Shown one piece after another: positions 45,657 to 58,140 of a stretch of DNA of 64,000 nt (the stretch's first letter is position 1; each line of letters begins with the position of its first letter). Position numbers and translations under genes: made by a program. Location: NCBI GenBank assembly GCA_022702705.1, contig JAKZJZ010000075.1, positions 7,501 to 71,500 of the forward strand, read 5' to 3'. The stretch is from Papilionanthe hookeriana x Papilionanthe teres (Eukaryota > Streptophyta > Magnoliopsida > Asparagales > Orchidaceae). Below the pieces are notes generated by a model. It made no database searches and was not told where the DNA came from. It worked only from the letters and a program-made list of their open reading frames with translations.

Positions 45657-46352
45657 ATCTACCAAGGTTTCTCCTGGTTTTTGTTTCTCTACCACCAAAT
45701 CACCAATAGTGGTGTGATGTTGTGCTCCTGCAAAGCGTTGAATAAAAAGGCTTTCAAGCTCTACAAAAGTTTTGACAGATCCGTTGGGAAGTTCTGCATA
45801 CCAGTCGAAGGCAACTCCCGTGAGATTGTTAACAAATTGCCGAAATAGGAGAGCATCATTTCCTCCAGCTTTACAGCAGCTTGCTCTAAAATGTGCCAGA
45901 TGTTGTCGAGGATTTCCCGTCCCATCGAACATTTTAAAGACATGAGGAACAAAACCTTTAGGATATTGAACAGAATCAAATTCCTTTGGGTATGGCCTAC
46001 CCTTTGGAGTTAATGCTCCAGCTTTTGCCAGAGCCATTGTTTCTTTAATCTTTTGTTCCACTATTTTTGTCATATCCTTTTCTGGAGTTTCATTATGAGG
46101 AGAATTTTTTCTCTTTCGAGTGCTTTCCTCAACATCCATTAGTTCTTCTCTGCTTTCAACGATGTGAATAGCCTCCGGTCTAATGATTTCAATAGCTGGA
46201 GAAGGGTCCGCTGGTGGTTTTTGCAAAGTCGCTACTAGTTCTTCCATTCTTTGTTCAAGATGACTTATTTGTTCATCTCGTTGTCTTATCACCTCTTGAA
46301 ATTCCTCTTCATTTGATTCTCGTGCTAAGGAAGCAGATCGGGTTTCTACCAT
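45657..46352 (-). pseudogene. Gag, N-terminal part (E2), interrupted by the solo LTR
   Basis: The start is the ATG at 46350-46352 (MVETRSAS), the same start as the alpha gag at 62451. A coiled-coil-like stretch (RDEQISHLEQRMEELVATL) is followed by the retrotransposon gag core: KGFVPHVFKMFDGTGNPRQH, LLFRQFVNNLTGVAFDWYA and ELESLFIQRFAGAQ. This forms the capsid of the virus-like particle. The frame is intact up to the LTR insertion after ETLVDY and resumes at 38424. It is preceded by ORF1 in the same direction. Confidence 0.93.
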
Positions 46353-46369
46353 GTTAACACTGACAACAT

Positions 46370-47461
46370 TCTCATTGGAACTTTCAGAAGTATTTTTCCT
46401 TTCTTGTCTTGAAAGTTGTTTAATATCTTCTTTTAATTTCTTTAATCTCTCCTGAAATGATTTTGTAGAATGTTATCTGCAAATCTCTTCTTGTGAATTA
46501 TTTGCAGAAGTGTTGGTGGTATCAGAATTTCTTTCAGACAATTTTAGTCTCCATACATTATTTTCAAGTATAGGGCGAGAATTCTCAGGTGGTGTATCAT
46601 ATCCGAGTATAAGGATAATTTGCTTTTTGTAGCATACGGACAAAGTCGTCATTTTAGCGAGTTGTATTTTCTGCTTCTGACATTAAATTGTCATATCGAG
46701 TTTTGTCATTGGTGACCACTACATCTCTTATTCTAGGGCCCAATCAAAATTTTATTGGCACTCGAACACAATGTTTATCAGTTGGGAGTTGATAATCAGT
46801 TTTTTGATAACCAGAATTTTCCATTGCCAAAATTCTCCTTTTCATGGTGTTGGAGACTGCATAACCCATTTTATCTAATAACTTAGATAATGAACATTTT
46901 TCTTTTCGTGCTAATCTCTTAAACACTGAATGTACAGCACGAAATGGGGGAGATCTTTTAGGTTGAAAGGAATTGTCGGTGTATTCGACGAGGAATTGGA
47001 ATATATTGATTTTCCTCTAAAAAGGAAGGATTTCCAAAAATATTCTGTTGAAATTCAGGTGTTTCAAAATTATCGTTTTCGTTCCACCTTTTCTTTCTTT
47101 TAAATGAAGGAGTTTCATGAACGTTTCTTGAAGAAGATCCAACCTCATACATAGATGATGGTGGAACTTCATTTTCCTCGTAAACTTGTTTTCCTTTCTT
47201 ATCACTCTGTCTTTTCATTTCTTCAAGGATGTAAGGTTCTTCAGGTGTATATTCAGGTAAATTGTTTGTAAAATTCAGAAAGTCTTCATAAGGTTGCAAG
47301 CCAAATTCTTGAAAAGATTGAGAATCAGTTTGATATGGATTATCTAAAATGAATTCCGTTTCACTAAATAATCCATAATCATTATGATAAAAGGGAGGAT
47401 TTTCCTCTATTGGTATGTCAAAGTCTTGAAAGTAAGAAAAGATCGAATTCAGAGAATCCAT
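46370..47461 (-). pseudogene. ORF1, pre-gag ORF of beta type (E2)
   Basis: The ATG at 47459-47461 begins MDSLNSIFSYFQDF, 120 bp downstream of the primer-binding site. The first 167 codons are open: an acidic segment (DNPYQTDSQSFQEFGLQPYE), then SMYEVGSSSRN and a basic FKRKKRWNEND. After a frameshift near 46990 it continues with RLARKEKCSLSKLLDKMGY (46926-46744), which aligns with KLAKKERCPVSEILRRIG of the alpha ORF1. The region down to gag is broken. Ogre elements have an ORF1 of unknown function here. I do not know its role; the N-terminus resembles the X domain. Confidence 0.75.
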
Positions 47462-47581
47462 TGTGATTTTTCTGTAATTTCAAGAAAAACGAATATTATC
47501 GACTTATTTATAAACTGGGAACTTTTATTTTCAAAATTTTGAAATTAAAACAAATGATAACAAAAGATGAGAAGAAAGATT

Positions 47582-47599
47582 CTCCCCAGAGGAGTCGCC
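47582..47599 (-). promoter_or_regulatory. Primer-binding site of E2
   Basis: The minus strand reads TGGCGACTCCTCTGGGGA, six bases downstream of LTR-C. It differs from the E1 site by one base (T for G). Confidence 0.9.
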
Positions 47600-47899
47600 A
47601 CTCTCTTGGTGGCGATGGAATTATAATTGTTTCCGAAATGTGTCCTTGGTGTGAATGAGGTCATGTCATCGCCATCCAATATATCATATCAATGTCAAGG
47701 AGTCGCCATCTAATATTAGCCTAGTTTTATTCGTATAAATCCTATGAATGATTTAGAGAATTTTTAGGACTAATAGTAGAAAAGGATGTTTATGATAATT
47801 CTTATATGAGGATATTCTAGAATAACGTATTCTAGAATTTTCATATTAAGAAAAATTATGGTAAACCAAAGATTTCTATTTTGGGTTCTTTTAGATCTC

Positions 47900-47956
47900 T
47901 TATAGAGGTAAGCCTCTATAGTTAATTACATCTTAAACAATTCTCAATTGTTTAAG
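47900..47956 (-). other. Conserved double hairpin near the LTR 3' end (LTR-C)
   Basis: TATAGAGG/CCTCTATA within 47900-47921, then CTTAAACAATT (47932-47942) and AATTGTTTAAG (47946-47956), a perfect 11-bp inverted repeat. Confidence 0.78.
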
Positions 47957-48059
47957 AAAACTTCTGATTAATGTTAATCATTTGTTTTCTAAAAATTTAA
48001 TTTAAGGAGAGATGTACCCACTATCACTCCCAAATGTCTTTGAATGCTTTAGGTATTAT

Positions 48060-48350
48060 GACTAACCTAAAGGTTTTAGTTTTGTTGTCATGTCATGGTT
48101 GTGTTGAAAAGTTTCAGGTTATATGTCTAACCTAAAAGTTTTGTTTTATTGTCAATATCGTTGTTTTGTTGAAAAGTTTCATGTTATATGTCTAACCTAA
48201 AAGTTTTGTTTTGTTGTCAATGTCGTTGTTTTGTTGAAAAGTTTCAGGTTATATGTCTAACCTAAAAGTTTTGTTTTGTTGTCAATGTCATTGTTTTGTT
48301 GAAAAGTTTCAGGTTATATGTCTAACCTAAAAGTTTTGTTTTGTTTTGTT
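48060..48350. repeat. 64-bp repeats near the LTR-C 3' end
   Basis: Four to five copies of the unit also found at 22150-22385, with AGGTTA/TAACCT arms. LTR-C has about one copy more than LTR-B. Confidence 0.8.
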
Positions 48351-49073
48351 GCTAATATTTCGTCGTCGACGTCCTACAAAACAGAGTTAGCACACCCTAT
48401 AACATGCAAAGAAAATCTAAACGGAATTTGTTGTTTTCATCCTGCAAAGAAAATATTGTCAGAAATAATGTCACAGAATATTTTTTTGAATGTCAAGTTA
48501 TTTCGAAATGTCAACTTCATGCTAATCATGTTGTTTTATTTTTGAAATGTCATATTTTCGTTGATTATGTCAAGACGAGATTTATGTCGGTTATGTCAAT
48601 TTCAATTTTAGAATGTCGAATTATGTCGGTCTTGATCTGAAATGTTGAATTGATCTTGAGTTTGAACTTAAATTTTGGGTTCGTGTCTATTCTTGAATTC
48701 ATGTCTGTCGGAAGATTTAAAGTTAAACTCAATATTGATTGAACTAACTTTGGTTCATGTCTGGTTGAACCAAAGTTAAATTCAATGTTGATTGAATTTA
48801 ATTAACTCGAGTTCATGTCTGTCTGAACTTAAATTAAAAGGTTTAAAGTTAAATTCAATATTGATTGAATTAACTTGGATTCATGTCTAGTTGAATCTAA
48901 GTTAAATTCAATGTTGATTGAATTTAATTAACTTGAGTTCATGTCTGTTTGAACCTAAGTTAAAAGGTTTAAAGTTAAATTCAATATTGATTGAATTACC
49001 TTGGGTTCATGTCTGGTTGAACCTAAGTTAAATTCAATGTTGATTGAATTTAATTAACTCGAGTTCATGTCTG

Positions 49074-49660
49074 CAATGAAATACATCAAATTCAATCTTT
49101 TGGGGTTGAGGATTTTACATCCGAGACTGCATTGCTTTAGGATTCTTTCCCTATTATAATGAAATACATCAAATTCAAACTTTTGGGGTTGAGGATTTTA
49201 CATTCGAGACTGCATTGCTTTAGGATCCTTCCCCTATCGCAATGAAATACATCAAATTCAGACTTTTGGGTTGAGGATTTTACATCGGAGACTGCATTGC
49301 TTTAGGATCATTTCCCTATCGCAATGAAATACATCAAATTCAAGTTCTTGGGGTTGAAGATTTTACATCCGAGACTGCATTGCTTTAGGATCATTTCCAT
49401 ATCATAATGAAATACATCAAATTCAAACTTTTGGAGTTGAGGATTTTACATCCGAAACTGCATTGCTTTAGGATTCTTTCCCTATCGCAATGAAATACAT
49501 CAAAACCAAATTCTTGGGGTTGAGGATTTTACATCTGAAACTGCTTTGCTTTAGGATTCCTTCCCTATTGCGATGAAGTACATCAAAATCAAACTCTTGA
49601 GATTAAGGATTTTACATCCAATATCGCATTGCTCTGAGATCTCTCCTGATTGCAATGATT
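49074..49660 (+). repeat. 83-bp 3'UTR minisatellite of the plus-strand element
   Basis: Seven units starting at about 49075, 49159, 49241, 49323, 49406, 49489 and 49571. Each has outer arms GCAATG/CATTGC enclosing TCAA/TTGA and GGAT/ATCC arms, giving a branched fold. The sequence is unrelated to the E1/E3 array although the following 3'UTR tail is the same. Confidence 0.88.
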
Positions 49661-50026
49661 CAATCTAATCAATTCAATTTTCTTTTGAGGTTGAAAATGT
49701 TACATCTAAAACCATAAAATTCCAATTTTCATTTCAAGTTCAAATCCCTTCAAATTAATTTTGACAAAACTTCAATCTAAATTAAAGCTCCAAATTGAAA
49801 TCTAAGCTCACACATCAAAACTTAAACCGAAACAAAATAAAATCTAAATTGAAATTCCCAGGGTCGGGTGATTTGGGATCCACCTCCTTTTCCTTTCCCA
49901 GGTGAGAGTTCGGGAATCTCCGGTCTCGGAGATATACTTGACACTCCCCAGCGAAAATTCTTCTACTCCGTCCTAAGTTTGTCACTTGGACATCTGTGTT
50001 GGTTTTGTTGATCTTTCCGGTCAACG
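49661..50026 (+). other. Conserved 3'UTR tail, plus orientation
   Basis: The inverse of 6696-7018 and 57806-58140, with the same CCAGCGGAAA-like and CGCCAATA blocks. No gene is visible. Confidence 0.6.
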
Positions 50027-50078
50027 CCAATACGCGCGGTGTGCTTGGTTAGCACACCACACCTATTGGGGGTCCATT
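50027..50078 (+). promoter_or_regulatory. Hairpin and polypurine tract of the plus-strand element
   Basis: Outer arms CCAATA (50027-50032) and TATTGG (50064-50069), inner arms GGTGTG (50038-50043) and CACACC (50053-50058). ATTGGGGGTCCATT then precedes the LTR start at 50079. Confidence 0.8.
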
Positions 50079-53039
50079 TGTTGACCTCATTTTTTGATGA
50101 GGTCTTCTCTTCTTCTCTCTAGTACTTAGGATCTAGCCTTAGGCTTTTCCTTTGACTATCTTAGAGGACTAGAATTGGGATCCACCACTTAGAAATTCAA
50201 ACCACTTCTTAACTCCCTGCAAACTCCACAAACTTGACTATAGACCCCTAATCACCTAGAGGGTTGAAATCAAATGTGGAAGTTTAAAGGATGAGTTCCT
50301 ATAGGACTCTTTGGCCTTAGGACTACCACAGGTGGCTCAGTGCAGTAAGGGCTGACTTACACATACACTACACTTAAGCACTACACTTCCACACACCTCC
50401 TAAAACCACACCCATACCCAACTCGACCTCTCGACTCATGTAGGTGATCCACATGGATGGTCCTTAACCCCTAAGCCCTTGGCTAAGAGGGTTAGGAACA
50501 ACATAGTGGATGCCTCAAATGAGTCCCTTCATGGCTCATGTGGGCTTGATATGGCTTCATGGCTCAACCAAAATGATTTCATTCCACTTATATTCACCCA
50601 ATCTTCAATTTTCTAAATTTTCAATTTTTGACCCCCGGGACCCTACACCCTTTAGCTACCCAAAACCATGAAATCACCCAAATTTTTCCAAAATTTCCAA
50701 ATCACCCAAAATTCCTCAAAATCAATCCCAAACATTCCCACATTACCCAAATTGATCACTCATAGCCAAAAATACCAAAAATTCCAAAAATACCTCCCAA
50801 TACCCTCCAAATACCCAAAATACCCCTCTTGACCCAAAAATCCAAAAATTCAGAAAATTCCCAGAAAATTCCAAAAAATCCCAAATATTCCCAATTTCAT
50901 TTTGTTCAACTAAACCATAGGCCAATTGTGTAAATTTACCCCACTTTTGTTAAAACCCCCAATTTGACCCATTTTAACCCTAAGTGAACCCAATGTCAAA
51001 CCAAACCTACCCAATTGACCCAAATTCTGGTCCAATTCAATTCTAAACTTCAATTCAACATTCCCAACACCAATCTAGACTAAATCCAAGTCCAATTTGA
51101 TTGACATTTGGATCCAATTTCACTTTTGGCCTTAAAGCCCAATTTGGACCCATGACCCAAACCTAACCCAAACTCACCCAATCCAACTCCAATTAACCCC
51201 AAATCTTTTCTAAACCTTCCTTAACATTCCAACAAACAGAACACTAACATGATTTACCCAAAATTTAGACCCAAACCCCACTCAAATTCAACCCAAAACC
51301 AAAAGGCCCAATTTTGACCTAAACCCAAACCTAACCCAAATAAGCCCAAACCCCAAAATAAAAACCCAACCAAAGCCAAAACTTCTTTGAAACACTCCCA
51401 TAAACATTTCCCAACATTTATTTTACATCAATTTTAACCCTAGCCCAACATTGGCCCAAGTTAGCCCAATTTGACCTACATTGGCCCATTTACCAAAGAA
51501 GCCCAGAATCCGACCCAATTCAAACCCAAATCATGCCAAACTCATTTCAAATCACTCATGACATATCCCTAAACCAAACCCAACAATTATTTGGCCCAAT
51601 CCTTCACAAAATTCCCATCAATAAATTTATTTTTAAACCAAAAACACACTTACATGAAAGCTTCCTAAAGCCCATCTTCACCAAAATCCAAAGAGCTAAA
51701 ATCAATCCAAAGCTCATATGACAAATTCTTCTCATCATACCCTCAATTAAATCAATCCCTAAGTTTCAAAACTCATCATGAAGCCATTCCAAATTAAGCC
51801 CCATACAAATTCCAATCGAAAATACCAAAATTTTCTTAAATCCATTTCCATGAAATTGACTTAACTTTTCCCGAAGCCAAAGGTGAGCCATGAAGCCATG
51901 CATGAGCCACATGGAAGCCATGAGAGCCTCTTTACATGTCACAATGCCATTTTGGGCAAAAGGAGGAGACTCTTTCCTTAATTCCTAAAGGTGATTAACC
52001 ACTCCCATGATTCCCCTTAACCATGCTTATGCCTAATTGTGCTTGGATGGTGACTTGAACCTACTGATTATGCTGAGCCAAATCACTTTTCCCTCAGCCT
52101 AAACCAAGCCTTGGGTGGTGCACCTAGCCCAAAGGGATGGGTTGACCAATTTGAGCCAAAATGAGCCCTCTCCCATTCCATTCTAATCCAAGCCTTTTAC
52201 ACATGGCATTTGCCGATTGCCTACACTAAACCCCGACCACGACCCACCCGAACAAGATGGTGACCAATGCTGGCCGGCCAGCCACCGGGTCGCCGGAAAA
52301 CACCACACCGAGAGCTCACATGTGAACCAACTTTGGAATTCCACCTTGCTGAGCTGCCCTATGCCCGATGGCCACCATAAGCTGTTCTTCCCATGCCCGG
52401 AGCAGCTGATCCCGACCCTTGGCCATCCCTGTGAGGCTCTCCGGCCACCTCTGATTCAAACCCGACCCCCTCGCGGCCATGAGAAGAGAGTTGCACAAAC
52501 CTTGCCGAAACTGCGCAAAATTGTTCCAAACTCTACTCCATACTCGGAGCGGTTGATCCCCGAGTGTCGATTTGCCACTAATCCCCACGCGACGAATCCG
52601 ATTTCTCGGCGAAATTTCACCCAAAACCGGGACACTTTGCCACGGTGAGCCAATCCTCAAATTGATTGGTCCTACACCTTCATCTGGACCAAGAGGAGAA
52701 GTTTCCCAGCTGAAAGCCCCATCTCCGAGGCCACCCATTTGTTCCGGCCTCCAAGCTTTGTGATCGGCTGTGGTCACTTTCATAGCTAGACAATTCACCG
52801 GACCAGGAGACTTCATGCGGAGCTTGCTGGGATCCAATCGAAGGTGACACGACCCTCGGATTGAAGCCACACTTCTGCGAGCGAAGGAATGAGCTAATTC
52901 TTCATCCCGAGCTTACGGAGATTCTCCATTTCAAATGCTTTAATTTCAATGCATGATCACCGTATAGATGTGTTTGTCTCTTCAAGACGAATCTATATAG
53001 CACAAGAACACCAAAATCCGTTAAGTATTGAGTGAGATA

Positions 53040-53270
53040 TAAGGGATTTAGTGTGGACGGCTCTCGGGTGAGGACGCTTGGGGATGATGAACGGATGCCG
53101 TTCATTTAATACACGCACGGACGGACTGCCAGGATCACGCCGGATCAGGAGATGAAATGACACAACGGGCCCCTGGAGCGCTGAGTCGGATGGCGGCGCC
53201 GAATCAGAAGGCGACGCGTGTGCGTTCGGAGCTGCCAAGGTTGACGCGGCGCCGCGTGGATAAATAGAAA
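53040..53270. promoter_or_regulatory. GC-rich island inside LTR3
   Basis: The inverse of 3470-3720 and 42490-42720, with GACGCGGCGCCGCGTGG. Possible promoter by conservation. Confidence 0.35.
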
Positions 53271-56200
53271 ATTAGGGTATTTTCTGATTTATTTAATTCC
53301 CTAAACTTCAAAAATACATAACTTTGTGTAGAAAAATCAGAAAAATAAAATAAAAATACCCTCTTGCTCAGTGAACAGAGGAGAATAATGTGGAAAAGAA
53401 ATCATTTAATTTCATCAAGTATTTTTTTTTAATAATTTATTTACCCTCTGCATTATTTTAATTCTCCATGCATATAGGAAATTCACCATGGCATAAGACC
53501 ATAGTTCTTTTGAAGCCTCTGAATTTGGGAACATTTCCTGAATTTTCCAAAGTCAGAGGCCATCCCTATGAGAAGTTATTGATTTTTCAAATTCATATTA
53601 CTTGTTTTGAGTATTTTAAATCCAATAATTAGCATGTTGTGAAATAAATTCTAGGAAAATTTGGTGATGTCTCTTATGACCAGAGGACCCTAGAAAAAAT
53701 AGGTTTTGAATTAATTCATTTAAAATAACCCTAATTGGCTTAAACACCCAAAATATGTCTCTAATTAATTAGACTTAACCATACATCAAATTGACTTGAA
53801 ATTAATTCTCCACTGACCTTTAGGATCAGAGGAACCCACCATAAAAATTTGAAGTCAATTGGACTAGGTTAGCCCTACTAAATGGGTTGATTAAGCCATT
53901 TAGCCAATTTAAACTTTAAAAATTCATAACTTTCAAAATACTTTTCAAAAATTCACCAAGTGGTTTTGGAGCCTCTCGATATCGAGGAGAATTTAAGAAA
54001 ATTAAAATTGCAATTTTCTAAAAAAGTTGATTTTTTGCATTATTTTAATATTTTTAATAATTAAAAATAATAAAAATCACAAAAATAATAAAATTCACCA
54101 AAATATCACATTTTGAATTTTAATCCCTTAGGAACAAACCCCATATTTTTCTTAAGTCTATATGATGAGATATTAAATTTTAAAGCCCTAAGGTAATTTT
54201 AAAATTAAAAAAAATATATATTTCTTGTATTTCCACTAAAATAATTCTAATAAATCATAGAAAAATTAGAAAATTGTAAAAATTGATTCTCTGATTTCCT
54301 TGATATCAGAGAGATTTTTGAAAAATTTAAAATTCATTTTTCAACCTTTATTTTATTTTTAAAGTAATTAATACTCCAAAATTTAAAATAATTATAATAA
54401 AAATAATATGATTCAAAAAATTACCAAAATTGGGCCAAGTGGTCCTCTGGTTATTAGGAATGTCCCATAATTTTCTTAAGGACAGAAACTTTCCCTTGGT
54501 CATATTATTAAATTTTCCTTGGAAATCTTTATTTTCCACCAAAAATAATTACATAAATAAATTAAATGCAGAAAAATCACATTTTCTCTTCTCATGTCTT
54601 TATTGACATATGAGTGAAGTCACATAAAAATTTCAAGTTCATTTAAGCTCAATTTAGTGAGTTATGAAATTATTAAGCTTGAAGGGTAAAGTGGTAATTA
54701 AAGTTTTAACCTTTAATTAAAACCTTAGGTTTAATAAAATTAAAGAGTAAAATATTTGATCTTAATCTGATTTGGATGATTGAAATTTAAATAATTAAAG
54801 GGTAGAAACCTATTAAATAATTTAAAATAAGTGAAATAAACCATAATTAAATAATTGATTAAATTTGGAAGAATAATAAAGTTGGAATTATTAAATAGGG
54901 ATATTATTAGGAAGAGATTTATTCTTTGATCTAAGAATCCCTAAATTAATCATGTCAATAATATTTAATTCCTAATTAAAATGATAATCCAAATTTAAGT
55001 TTTAAAATGTTAAAGGACTTAATCATTAAAATTAAATTAAAAGTTAAATTATTAAACTCTTTTTAAATTTTCAATTAAATTAAAATTACAAAAAAATAAA
55101 ATTAAATTAAAGATTAAATTAAATTAAGTCAAAAAAATTAAATTAATTTAAATTAAATTAAATCAAATAAATTAAATTAAATTAAAGTGAACAAATTAAA
55201 TTAAATTGAATTAAATTTAATTAAAATTAAATAAAATTAATTAAATAAAATTAAATTAAAAAATAATAAATAATTAAATTAAATTAAATTAAATTAAATT
55301 AAATTAAAATAATAAAATCAAGTTAAAATTAATATCAAATCAAATTAAATTAAATTAAAATTAGAACTAAACCGAATTAAATTAAATTAAAGTTAAATTA
55401 ACAAAAAAAATAATAATAACATCACATAAGACATAAAGAAATTCAAAATAAAGCAACTTGAACACTATTCAAAATTTAAACCCATTAATTTAAATTAAAT
55501 CATAAACCACTTGAACACCAATTTGCCCTCGAAAGCTTTGGTTATCATAACTCCTAAACAGAACGTTAAATGAAATGTTACTTCACCTATAGGATATTCG
55601 AATGTCTAGTTACTTGAGCAAGATAACAAAACTTGAATTCCCGGACGATTGATTCATTTGTATGATTAAATTCATTTGGACTTAAAACAATCCTATCGGT
55701 ATTGAAAAGATGTTTAAGATTCTTCTTAAGCACTTCCTCGATATGATAGGATATTTATAAGAACAATTGGACTTAATTGTTCTTTGATGAAGAAAATCGT
55801 CCTCAAACCAAGATACAAGAACCTAGACGTCCTATGAAATGACTGGCTATAGGATTAGGAATTTGGTAGAAAACCATAACCCTTCCCTTAGCTTTACCTA
55901 GGAACTTGCTTAAATATTCTAAAATTGTGTTTAAGTGCAGCTTGGGATGACGGGAAGACCTTCCAGGTACGCTTTTATTTTGTTGCAATTTACCTTATTG
56001 CAATTTATTTAATCGTATCGCACTTACATTTCTTGCATGAAAATCCACACCTTTAGGATAGTCCCTAAAGCTGAAACCAAAACTAAGTTAAAAGTCATTG
56101 CAAGATAAAATTCACCGCCACAACATTTCAAAATATAAAACAACTCGAAATTTAATCACAAACGAACACAAAGCTGCAATTACAACTAAATTAAAACGTC

Positions 56201-57054
56201 CTGTTGGATGATCGGGAATACCTCGGATGATGTAACCTACGTGTTGCTAATGGGATTTCCCACGGTCTAAATGAAAGTGTGGAACTCATTCGGTTGAGTT
56301 TAGCAAATTCATACGGACTAAGTGAATCCGATAAAAATAATGATGCGGAAGGATGGAATCGTGGGATCTTAACCGGTGTTGTTATAATCAACTTTAAGAT
56401 TTGTTTTAAATAAAACATAAAAATACTTGGAAATTAAGATTTTCTCTAAACCAAAACACTTTTCTCATCTCACGAGTTATGACTTCTAAAACTAAACCTC
56501 TGCGACAACAAGGAGCTCGGGGCATGGTGGGCGGCACGGCCATCGTCATCAGCAAAACCTGAGTCTACTTCGACAAAACTTTCTTAGAATTAAATAAACG
56601 AAGCCATAGGACTTCGAGGTAGTTTGCACTAGTGCGACATAAATCCTCGACCTTTTGTTAGGCATTTGCATGATCATGTCATGTAAATTAAGCCTAGCGT
56701 GGTCTTAGGACTCCGAGGTAGTCATCTGATATGACATAAACCCTCACATCTTCGAGGCTATTTGTATGATTATGTCATACGAATATAAGTCCTAATTAAT
56801 TAAAATTGGCAAGATCAAAACATTAAATAAACATTAGGATTTTCTTAAACTCGAAACCAAACAATAGGATAATTCGGGAAGTTGCCAAGATTCCTCTTGG
56901 ATCCTCAACTTCACTACTCCTCTTCCTTTGGATTCCCAAAATAAAATGTTCCAAATTTGATCCATTCCCTATTGAAATTCCAAAATTCAATTCTTTGAAA
57001 ACTTAAACTTTGAGATTCTTGAGAGCAGAACTACTGATTATTATCGAGAGTTTT

Positions 57055-57110
57055 CTTAGGTGATTCCCGTCACTTAAGATGTAATTAACTATAGGGGTTT
57101 GCCCTTATAG
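57055..57110 (+). other. Conserved double hairpin near the LTR 3' end (LTR3)
   Basis: CTTAGGTGA (57055-57063) with TCACTTAAG (57070-57078), then CTATAGGGG with CCCTTATAG (57089-57110) around TTTG. In plus-strand RNA, the sense strand here, both stems form with G-U pairs only. Confidence 0.8.
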
Positions 57111-57450
57111 GGAATTTTAAGAACCCAGGTAATATAAACCCTGTTTAATTCATCGATGTTAAGCAGGGGAATTTGTCAGCTTATAAAATTGGTTCGCAGA
57201 CCAAACGGATGTCACAAATCTTCTAGTTTATTTAATCGAGCCCCATCGTCAAGCAGTGTGTCTATTCTTCGGGATAGATACACAGTTTGTGATCAGTTTG
57301 ATTTCATATCTTAAAATCTTCAAATTTAAAATTATTTTCAGAAATCAAATACTACTTTCAAATTATTTATTTAAATTAAATTAAAAATTCACCGACAATT
57401 TCTGTAGGCGACCCCCTTTTCAAAACACAACCTAAAAAATAATGCCGACA

Positions 57451-57754
57451 AGTGTGAGTGTAGTGAGTGTGTAAGTTAACCCTCACCAGACCAGGCCACC
57501 TAGGGTAGTCCTAAGGCCAAAGAGTCCTATAGGGAACTCATCCTTTAAACCTTCACATTTGATTTCAACCCTCTAGGTAATTAGGGGTCTACAATCAAGC
57601 TTGTGGGGTTTGCAGGTAGTTAAGAGGTGTTTGAATTTCTAAGTGGTAGGTTCCATTTCTAGTCCTCTAAGAGATTAGTCAAAGGAAAAGCCTAAGGCTA
57701 GATCTTAAGTACTAAAGAGAGAAGCAAAAGACCACATCAAAAATGAGGTCAACA
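57451..57754 (-). mobile_element. Alpha LTR fragment, start of the 3' LTR of E3
   Basis: The 304 bases match the minus-strand start of LTR1 (about 6350-6643) and end in GAGGTCAACA next to a polypurine tract. The remainder of this LTR is displaced or deleted by the plus-strand element at 57450. Confidence 0.88.
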
Positions 57755-57805
57755 AATGGACCTCCAATAGGTGTGGGTGATAACCAAGCACACCGCACGT
57801 ATTGG
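57755..57805 (-). promoter_or_regulatory. Polypurine tract and adjoining hairpin of E3
   Basis: The minus strand reads ATTGGAGGTCCATT before the LTR start. The hairpin has outer arms CCAATA (57764-57769) and TATTGG (57800-57805), inner arms GGTGTG (57770-57775) and CACACC (57789-57794). Confidence 0.8.
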
Positions 57806-58140
57806 CGTTGACCGAAAAGATCAACAAAACCAACATAGATGTCCAAGTGACAAACTTAGGATGAAGTAGAAGAATTTCCGCTAGGGAGTGTCAGGTATGT
57901 TTCCAAGACCGGAGATTCATGAACTCTCGCTGAAAAATGAAAAAGTAGGTGAGCTCCAAATTACAAGATCTGGGGAATTCGATTTAGATTTCGGTTTATT
58001 TTTTAAATTTCAAGTTTTAATGTGTGAGTTTGGATTTTGATTTGATGTTTAATTTAAAATCGATTTAAGGACATTTTGAATTTGAAATTTGGATTTGAAG
58101 TGAGAATTAAAACCTGGATTTCAACCTCGGGATTGTGCAG
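57806..58140 (-). other. Conserved 3'UTR tail of E3
   Basis: Counterpart of 6696-7018. No gene is visible. Confidence 0.6.

Larger units (their letters stand above)
47606..49073 (-). mobile_element. Truncated beta LTR (LTR-C), 5' LTR of E2
   Basis: The 1468 bases match the start of LTR-B and adjoin the primer-binding site. At 49073/49074 the match ends inside a hairpin repeat (after GTTCATGTCTG) and a different element begins. About 5.2 kb of the LTR, including any promoter, is missing. Confidence 0.9.
50079..57450 (+). mobile_element. Alpha LTR (LTR3), 3' LTR of a plus-strand element, 7372 bp
   Basis: It begins TGTTGACC right after a polypurine tract and ends ATGCCGACA. It is the reverse complement of the solo LTR over its length, with a GC-rich island near 53040-53270 and an expanded TTAAA-type tract at about 55050-55400. 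Together with 49074-50078 it is the 3' end of an element whose coding part is missing. Its right end is joined to the interior of another alpha LTR, so it inserted into that LTR. Confidence 0.9.

Noticed and set aside
52316..52870. 184-codon minus-strand open frame in LTR3
   Set aside because: The same LTR segment in LTR1 and LTR2 does not keep this frame, so it is a chance opening in the GC-richer part of the LTR.
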